DNA from: DAORIO01 sp964384645
GTDB taxonomy: Bacteria > Patescibacteriota > Minisyncoccia > Phycocordibacterales > UBA9973
Direction of reading: 5' to 3'
Length of the DNA: 10,409 bases
NCBI GenBank assembly: GCA_964384645.1
Contig: CAYLKL010000013.1
Span: 1-10,409 of the forward strand
Shown: positions 5,581 through 10,409 of the stretch, in pieces
Layout: each line of letters begins with the position of its first letter
Numbering within the stretch: the first letter of the stretch is position 1
The notes under the pieces: generated by a model
Told to the model about the DNA's origin: nothing
The model's database searches: none
What the model saw: the letters and a program-made list of their open reading frames with translations, nothing else
Position numbers and translations under genes: made by a program

Positions 5581-5952
5581 ATGGAAAAAACAATTTTACT
5601 TATAGAAGACGATACATTCTTGCAAGGACTCGCGGCAACAAGACTTTCAAAAGAAGGTCTAAAAGTTAGAATTGCGAAAAATGATGAAGAAGCCACAAAG
5701 GCAATCGACGAAGAAGCAAAAATATCTTGCATACTACTCGACTTACTACTACCAGGAACTGACGGATTTGGAATACTAAAAAAGATAAGAGAAAATATAA
5801 AAACAACAAAAACTCCAGTAGTTGTTTTCTCAAACCTTTCTGAAACAGCAGATATCCAAAAAGCAAAAGATCTTGGGGCGACTGAATACATGATCAAGTC
5901 AAACTTTACACTTGATGAACTAACCGAGAAAGTTAAATCTCTAATTGCTTAG
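5581..5952 (+). CDS. Stand-alone response regulator receiver protein (CheY-like), 123 aa
   Basis: This is a complete REC domain without output domain. Acidic pocket residues are Glu9/Asp10/Asp11 (LLIEDD), the phospho-acceptor is Asp54 (CILLDLLLPGTDG), the switch hydroxyl is Ser84 (VVVFSNL), and the conserved lysine is Lys106 (YMIKSN). The protein ends right after helix 5, so it must act by protein contacts, or pass phosphate on, and not by direct DNA binding. It follows the sensorless kinase on the same strand and is its probable partner. The stop codon is 2 nt before leader repeat copy A, and no terminator is evident between them, so read-through into recG is possible. Confidence 0.94.
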   Translation: MEKTILLIEDDTFLQGLAATRLSKEGLKVRIAKNDEEATKAIDEEAKISCILLDLLLPGTDGFGILKKIRENIKTTKTPVVVFSNLSETADIQKAKDLGATEYMIKSNFTLDELTEKVKSLIA

Positions 5953-5954
5953 CC

Positions 5955-6093
5955 ATGGATCGGGTAGTAGAAAATGGTATAGCATAAGGTGCGGGGTTTT
6001 AAGGTAAAATAACTCCAAATGAAAACAATTACACAAATATTAAATAATTCACAAAAGTGGCACACCAATGCCATTTTTCACTAACCCGATGGA
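5955..6093 (+). repeat. 139-bp leader repeat, copy A
   Basis: Counterpart of 3404-3266 in opposite orientation, about 90% identical. It begins 2 nt after the receiver stop and ends at the ATGGA of recG. Both copies share a hairpin, here AAAAGTGGC (6053-6061) with GCCATTTTT (6070-6078) around an 8-nt loop. The only stem change in copy B turns a G-C pair into G-U, so the stem survives. The hairpin sits late in the small ORF and is followed by coding sequence, so ribosome movement would disrupt it. Confidence 0.9.
6019..6084 (+). CDS. 21-codon upstream ORF (leader peptide candidate), copy A
   Basis: ATG 6019 opens MKTITQILNN, continues through SQKWHTNA and ends IFH, TAA. The stop is 4 nt (CCCG) before the recG ATG at 6089. 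It differs from copy B at three residues (Ile/Asn, Ile/Leu, Ala/Val). TAAAAT at 6005-6010 lies 8 nt before the ATG, close to the -10-to-ATG spacing of the leaderless genes nearby, though no -35 or TGn is present. A ribosome ending here could reinitiate on recG. Confidence 0.45.
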   Translation: MKTITQILNNSQKWHTNAIFH

Positions 6094-8251
6094 CGCAAAA
6101 GTGCGTCTAACTGAAAAATTTAGACTGACAAGCTCTCAGCTTTTAAGCCTCAAGAAACTCAAAATTGAAACAATTGAGGATATTTTAAGATACTTCCCTG
6201 TTAGGTACTCAAGTATTCGCGAGCAACATTTAATAAAAGAATTAAATCAAGGAGAAGATGCAACAATTTTTGGAACAATTAGAAATCTAAAATCTAAAAA
6301 ATCTTTTAGAGGAGGTGTGCCTATGGGTGAAGCTACCGTCGAAGATCAAAGTGGAAAAATTAAAGTTGTATGGTTCAATCAAGTTTTTTTAGTTAAGACA
6401 ATAAAAGAAGGATCCATCGTTAGGCTTTCTGGAAAAATAAGTTCAAGTAAAAATGGTTTGAGTCTCATTAATCCAGAAGTCGAAGTACTGCCAGAGCTTC
6501 CAATCGACACACATAATTCCCTTTTTCAAGGTGATACCAATCATGACATAATGTATCCGGTTTACAGAGAAACAAAAGGTGTAACTTCAAAATTTTTATT
6601 TCATGCGGTTAGAAAATTGTTTTTAGAAAAAATTCACGAAACACTTGTTGACCCGATCCCTTCTGAAATTTTAGACAGATACAAACTACCCAAACTTTCC
6701 ACTGCGCTAATGTGGATACACTCCCCGCGAAGCGAACGCGAAGCAACAGCTTCTAGAAAAAGATTTGCGTTTGAAGAAGTTTTTTTAATCCAACTCGCTA
6801 AACAAAGAGAAAAATTTCGGTTGAGCGAACTTGAATCTGAAAAAATAAATATCAACAAGAAAGAATTAGAAACTTTTATAAAAAGGTTTCCTTTTGAAAT
6901 GACGAAGGGTCAAAAAAGTTCTATCGACACAATAATTGATGACTTTAAAAAAGAAACCCCGATGTCTAGACTCTTGGAGGGAGATGTTGGTAGTGGAAAA
7001 ACAGCCGTTGCCGCGAGTGTCTCATATTCTGTTGTAACATCAAATCCCGGTGGAAAAAACTTTGGCAATCTTCAGGTCGCATATATGGCGCCAACTGAAA
7101 TACTTGCGACTCAACATTTCGAATCGTTCATTTCATTTTTCAAACATATGCCTATTCAAATTGGACTCATTACGAGCTCTGGTTGTAAAAAGTTTCCATC
7201 AAAAATAAATCCAAATGGCTGGACAGATATTTCTCGAACTCAACTTTTGAAATGGGTCGCAAATGGTGAAATACCGATTCTAATCGGAACGCACTCTCTT
7301 ATCCAAAAAGCTGTAAATTTCAAACATCTGTCTTTGGTTATTATTGACGAACAACATCGCTTCGGAACAAAACAAAGAATGCTTTTAACCAAAAAAGAAA
7401 ATTCAAAATATGTTCCCCATCTTTTATCTATGACGGCAACTCCAATTCCACGAACACTTGCCCTAACTATTTATGGCGACCTTGATTTATCCATTCTAGA
7501 TGAACAACCAAAAGGAAGACTTCCTGTTGTCACTGAAATTGTAAGACCAGATAAACGCGACGGCGTATACGAAAAAATAAGAAAAGAATTGGTTGCTGGA
7601 AGACAGGCTTATATAATTTGTCCGCGAATTGACGACCCAGATCCAGAAAAGGAAATGGCTCTTATTTTAAAATCAGTTAGCAGTGAAGCAATGAGACTCA
7701 AAAAAAGTGTTTTCAAAGAATACAATATTGGAGTTTTGCATTCCAAACTAAGCAAACAAAAAAAAGAAGAAGTGATGGAATCTTTTGCTCAAGGAAAAAT
7801 TGATATATTGGTTGCGACTTCTGTTGTCGAAGTTGGTGTAAATGTTCCAAACGCAACTTCTATTATTATTGAAGGTGCCGAAAGATTTGGACTTGCTCAG
7901 CTTCATCAACTCCGTGGTCGTGTTCAAAGAAGTACACATCAACCTTATTGTTATCTATTTACAGATAGCTCAAACGAGAAAACAGCTGAAAGACTAAAAG
8001 CAATTGCGACAGCAAAAAATGGATTTGAACTTGCTGAAATGGACTTGGTTTTGCGTGGTGCCGGAGAACTTGGTGGTGGCAAACAATGGGGTATCACAGA
8101 CATTGGAATGGAAGCAATTAAAAATTTAAAGATGGTAGAAGCAGCCCGTACTGAAGCCAAAGATCTTATTGCTCGTGATCCAGAAATAAAAAAACACCCA
8201 CTTCTTAAAGAAAAAGTGGATGTTCGTGAATTAACGAGTCATTTTGAGTAG
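6089..8251 (+). CDS. recG: ATP-dependent DNA helicase RecG, 720 aa
   Basis: RecG is a double-strand DNA translocase that reverses stalled replication forks and processes Holliday and R-loop structures. Residues about 1-260 form the helical entry and OB-fold wedge (KLKIETIEDILRYFPVRY at 23-40, then the strand-rich GTIRNLKSKK region). The SF2 motor follows with Walker A GDVGSGKT (298-305), the DEQH box (420-423), SMTAT (447-451), the 'ATSVVEVGVNVPNA' motif V region, motif VI QLRGRVQR (607-614), and the C-terminal TRG-type segment (GFELAEMDLVLRGAGELGGGKQWG). Motif VI has Gln613 where RecG normally has Gly. The start at 6089 gives MDAKVRLTEKFRLT, a typical RecG opening. ATG 6068 would add MPFFTNP from the leader repeat. 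The 3' end overlaps the convergent 86-aa gene by 13 bp. Confidence 0.96.
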   Translation: MDAKVRLTEKFRLTSSQLLSLKKLKIETIEDILRYFPVRYSSIREQHLIKELNQGEDATIFGTIRNLKSKKSFRGGVPMGEATVEDQSGKIKVVWFNQVFLVKTIKEGSIVRLSGKISSSKNGLSLINPEVEVLPELPIDTHNSLFQGDTNHDIMYPVYRETKGVTSKFLFHAVRKLFLEKIHETLVDPIPSEILDRYKLPKLSTALMWIHSPRSEREATASRKRFAFEEVFLIQLAKQREKFRLSELESEKININKKELETFIKRFPFEMTKGQKSSIDTIIDDFKKETPMSRLLEGDVGSGKTAVAASVSYSVVTSNPGGKNFGNLQVAYMAPTEILATQHFESFISFFKHMPIQIGLITSSGCKKFPSKINPNGWTDISRTQLLKWVANGEIPILIGTHSLIQKAVNFKHLSLVIIDEQHRFGTKQRMLLTKKENSKYVPHLLSMTATPIPRTLALTIYGDLDLSILDEQPKGRLPVVTEIVRPDKRDGVYEKIRKELVAGRQAYIICPRIDDPDPEKEMALILKSVSSEAMRLKKSVFKEYNIGVLHSKLSKQKKEEVMESFAQGKIDILVATSVVEVGVNVPNATSIIIEGAERFGLAQLHQLRGRVQRSTHQPYCYLFTDSSNEKTAERLKAIATAKNGFELAEMDLVLRGAGELGGGKQWGITDIGMEAIKNLKMVEAARTEAKDLIARDPEIKKHPLLKEKVDVRELTSHFE

Positions 8252-8499
8252 AAACATACAAAGAAACCGAAAATGATAAGAATTGCAGATAAGAGATAAA
8301 AGTATCGAAGCTTTTTTATCTTTTTTTGCGCTTGCTCCCAAATGTAATTACTTGTAACTGAATCAGGCGGAAGATCAGCCCAATCTCTAACTGAATCATG
8401 GTCAATATCTGCAACACTTTCCATAAGTATTGCTCTCCAAGTCTTTAAACAAATAATTAATCCTGCGATTACAATTAATATTCCGATAGCGATTTCCAT
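8239..8499 (-). CDS. Small membrane protein with two helices, 86 aa
   Basis: Transmembrane helices lie at about residues 2-17 (EIAIGILIVIAGLIIC) and 66-83 (FYLLSAILIIFGFFVCFY). Between them is an acidic then basic soluble segment (ESVADIDHDSVRDWADLPP, followed by QAQKKIKKLR). No family is recognised. The start is set at ATG 8499: the longer frame from 8541 would begin inside the -35 box of a consensus promoter. The TGA stop lies within the last codons of recG, so the two genes converge with a 13-bp overlap and share no visible terminator. Confidence 0.7.
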   Translation of the reverse strand: MEIAIGILIVIAGLIICLKTWRAILMESVADIDHDSVRDWADLPPDSVTSNYIWEQAQKKIKKLRYFYLLSAILIIFGFFVCFYSK

Positions 8500-8512
8500 A
8501 TTTTTTTCTTTA

Positions 8513-8541
8513 ATTATATCAAGATTTATTACATTTGTCAA
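8513..8541 (-). promoter_or_regulatory. Consensus sigma70 promoter of the 86-aa gene
   Basis: On the minus strand TTGACA (8541-8536), exactly 17 nt, then TATAAT (8518-8513), with an extended TGA before the -10. Both hexamers match consensus. The ATG is 13 nt after the -10, so the leader is only about 6 nt and has no Shine-Dalgarno sequence. It is the strongest promoter sequence in the window. Confidence 0.85.
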
Positions 8542-8562
8542 TGATTGGCTATTGACCGGGCT

Positions 8563-10284
8563 TTATTTCACTACTATTACCTGATCCGTCACACCGGCGA
8601 CTGTTTTAAGTAAACTTACCATAGAATTTGCTGTTATATATTTATATTTTTCCCCTGTTTGTGGATCGTTCAGAAAAAAACCTTTCAAACTATTTTTTCC
8701 ATAAACCCCTGTAACTATTTGGTACTTCAAATTTTTACCTGTTTTTATTGCTGCCCCACCTGCAACCTGCCAAGAGTCTGCGCCATCAGCGGAAATTATA
8801 ACCACCACTTTTCCTGCAAAAATTTCTTTTGCAATTGACGAAAGTGACGGACTTGTTAGAAGTGTGACATTTTTACCATAACTCGAAATTACTCGAGCGA
8901 TTACCCCAGCATGAACACCATAGCCTACTGATTCATTATACGGACCAACAAAAACTTTTCTTGGATCTCCCCAAGTATTTCCCGAACGACTTGACGTATC
9001 TTGCCCCATTTTTTGTAAAATTGTTTCTTCTGTTGCTTTTATTTTGTAGAAAGATAAAACATTTACAATCGCCGAGAGACTTCCCCCTTTTATGTATTTT
9101 GTTTTTGAAATCGGTACATCATTTTTAAAAGGCATCGGCTCTGTTGTAAAAAAAAGATTGAAACTTTTTTTATTTGGAATTCCAAAAGTAGGTTTTATTT
9201 CTCTTGGCACGGTTATGTTGTAAGTAGTTTCGTAAGATAGTTTGTCTATATTAAAAAACATCGTATTGTCAGACCAAGAAAAAGTTCCGTTTATTTTAGG
9301 TACAGTCAAAAACCTAAACTCGACATCCTCCTTTTCTACCGGTTGGTTGAATATAACTTTTATTTGAGAATCATCTTCTGCGCGAATTATATCTGCGAGA
9401 ACTTCTCCTGGCGCCTTTACCACATAGCTTTGTGCTTCTATTACAAAACCTCCGTCCTTAGAAATGGCGCCACTTTTCAATTCAAATAAATACTGTCCAC
9501 CCGGAACAATATCACCCAACGTAAAAGAATAATACGTCTCACTTATCCACTTACCACTTCCGGGAGCGCTTACGCTTAGTGGTTCAAAATTTATATCCAT
9601 TGGTTTGTTAAAATAAATATCTACAACTTCTCCCGGTAAAAAATAATCTTTTTTAGTTATGTCTACAATTTTTGGCTGATCTGCTGTAATCATCTTTTTT
9701 TCATACAAAACCTCGTCCTTATCCAAAAGAACAAAAGTTAACTCTGCACCAATTGGAAGAGAGTCCTCTGTTGTAAACACTATTTCGTTTAACAAAACCT
9801 CTTTTTTCCAAACACTTTGAAATTCTTTAATTTCGACATTGTAATTATTTTCTTCTAAAGAATTAACCTCTAGTGTTATTTTAGGATTTGTAGAAACAAA
9901 TCCATTTACTTCATTTATACTTACAGAATTTATGTCGGCATTAATTGGAACACTTACTCTATCTTTAAAATAATTAACTTCGTTGCTAAAAATTTTTTTA
10001 TATTCAAAATTTATTTCAATATTTTCCCCCTTTGGAAAACTTTCGTTTGGAATCACTCTCAATTCTTTTACCCCAAAAAGACCTCTAGTTTTTATATCCG
10101 CCCCAACAAATGGATCAGTTGAAACACTTGTAGTTAATTTAATTTCTTTATTAAACTTTATAACAATTTCATTATCTAAATGGATACTATAATTTACTTT
10201 ACCTAAATTCAAAGCAACAAATGACATAATTGCCACCCCAATTAGGAAAGAAAAAGTTATAAGGAAAAATTTTTTTCCGTGCAT
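8563..10284 (-). CDS. Membrane-anchored or secreted protein, Ig-like domains plus degenerate C39-like domain, 573 aa
   Basis: After MHGKK comes one hydrophobic helix (about 5-28; signal anchor or uncleaved signal), so the rest should lie outside the membrane. Residues about 30-385 form three or four beta-rich Ig-like domains; those at about 206-290 (PGEVVDIYFNKPMD) and 293-382 (ADIIRAEDDSQIKVIFNQPVE, closing NLFFTTEP) resemble SbsA/Big_5 domains. Residues about 395-560 match the C39-like peptidase layout: KYIKGGSLSAIVNVLSFY, WGDPRKVFVGPY, GYGVHAG, KYQIVTGVYG and FFLNDPQTG. The position of the catalytic Cys (normally CGP/S) reads GGSLS (400-404), and the catalytic His before 'vvvtG' is Lys520, so the domain looks inactive. 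The start is set at ATG 10284, 6 nt after an extended -10; ATG 10311 would place the promoter inside the gene. Cell-wall or adhesion role is inferred only. Confidence 0.82.
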   Translation of the reverse strand: MHGKKFFLITFSFLIGVAIMSFVALNLGKVNYSIHLDNEIVIKFNKEIKLTTSVSTDPFVGADIKTRGLFGVKELRVIPNESFPKGENIEINFEYKKIFSNEVNYFKDRVSVPINADINSVSINEVNGFVSTNPKITLEVNSLEENNYNVEIKEFQSVWKKEVLLNEIVFTTEDSLPIGAELTFVLLDKDEVLYEKKMITADQPKIVDITKKDYFLPGEVVDIYFNKPMDINFEPLSVSAPGSGKWISETYYSFTLGDIVPGGQYLFELKSGAISKDGGFVIEAQSYVVKAPGEVLADIIRAEDDSQIKVIFNQPVEKEDVEFRFLTVPKINGTFSWSDNTMFFNIDKLSYETTYNITVPREIKPTFGIPNKKSFNLFFTTEPMPFKNDVPISKTKYIKGGSLSAIVNVLSFYKIKATEETILQKMGQDTSSRSGNTWGDPRKVFVGPYNESVGYGVHAGVIARVISSYGKNVTLLTSPSLSSIAKEIFAGKVVVIISADGADSWQVAGGAAIKTGKNLKYQIVTGVYGKNSLKGFFLNDPQTGEKYKYITANSMVSLLKTVAGVTDQVIVVK

Positions 10285-10290
10285 AAATAA

Positions 10291-10299
10291 ATTATAGCA
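10291..10299 (-). promoter_or_regulatory. Extended -10 promoter of the Ig/C39-like gene, probably leaderless
   Basis: The minus strand reads TG-C-TATAAT, then TTATTT (6 nt), then ATG 10284. No good -35 is seen. It lies inside the longer reading frame from 10311, which argues that the 10284 start is the real one. Confidence 0.6.
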
Positions 10300-10354
10300 G
10301 ACGTTTGCCATAAATCTTTTTTTTATGTAACATCTTTATACACACGATACACAT

Positions 10355-10409
10355 CCGCCCTTAGCTCAGTTGGTTAGAGCACAGAGCTTATACCTCTGGG
10401 GTCCATGGT
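10355..10409 (+). tRNA. tRNA-Ile (anticodon UAU), 5' part, cut by window end
   Basis: The cloverleaf can be followed from position 1 (C10355) with U8-A9 at 10362-10363, a D-arm GCTC/GAGC around AGTTGGTTA, an anticodon stem CAGAG (10382-10386) with CTCTG (10394-10398), loop CTTATAC with anticodon TAT at 10389-10391, variable loop GGGTC, and the first strand of the T-stem (CATGG) at the edge. UAU reads AUA (Ile). Most bacteria read AUA with a CAU tRNA modified to lysidine, so UAU is uncommon. A 5' base of C is also less usual. The acceptor 3' strand is outside the window, so identity rests on the anticodon. It is divergent from the Ig/C39-like gene. Confidence 0.88.

Noticed and set aside
5953..6018. 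Terminator between the receiver gene and recG
   Set aside because: Only a short TTTTA-AGG-TAAAA dyad is seen in copy A and it is not kept in copy B; no GC-rich stem with U-tract exists.
10312..10350. Promoter for the tRNA (TATACA at 10337-10342)
   Set aside because: The -10 position is plausible, but no -35 lies at a normal distance and the tract is T-rich, so support is insufficient.

Overview
This AT-rich window of compact genes probably comes from a Patescibacteria/CPR (Parcubacteria-like) bacterium. The reasons are the RecG N-terminus (an 'EKFRLT' opening), several small membrane proteins of unknown role, a lack of Shine-Dalgarno sequences, and many genes whose -10 box lies only 6-7 nt from the ATG. 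The lineage is inferred from style, not from a marker gene. TGA and TAA are both used as stops, which fits the standard bacterial code.

Layout. (1) 1-1707: a two-gene cassette, a 67-aa XRE/Cro-type regulator and a 424-aa HEVTH zinc-metallopeptidase-like protein, lies between perfect 55-bp inverted repeats; the left copy runs off the window. (2) 1653-2073: a GC-richer noncoding stretch packed with hairpins and ending in a strong intrinsic terminator. (3) 3404-2120, minus strand: a leader with a 21-codon upstream ORF, then a YtxG/DUF948-like membrane/coiled-coil protein, a YtxH-like protein and a DoxX-family membrane protein. (4) 4759-3461, minus strand: uppP (undecaprenyl-diphosphatase) and a 160-aa orphan, closed by a terminator. 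(5) 4813-5952, plus strand: a sensorless histidine kinase and a stand-alone receiver protein, divergent from uppP with interleaved promoters. (6) 5955-8251, plus strand: a second copy of the leader in opposite orientation, then recG. (7) 10284-8239, minus strand: a secreted or membrane-anchored protein with Ig-like domains and a catalytically degenerate C39-like domain, then an 86-aa two-helix membrane protein behind a consensus promoter. (8) 10355-10409: the 5' part of a tRNA with anticodon UAU (Ile).

Three things stand out. The regulator-metallopeptidase pair between identical inverted repeats looks like a small exchangeable or mobile cassette; XRE/HExxH pairs elsewhere (ImmR/ImmA, DdrO/IrrE) work by protease-dependent derepression. 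A 139-bp leader of about 90% identity sits upstream of two unrelated genes (the YtxG-like gene and recG), in inverted orientation 2.5 kb apart; each copy holds a 21-codon ORF that ends 4 nt before the downstream ATG. The -10 to ATG spacing of uppP, the kinase, the receiver and the Ig/C39-like gene points to leaderless mRNAs as a common mode of expression here.
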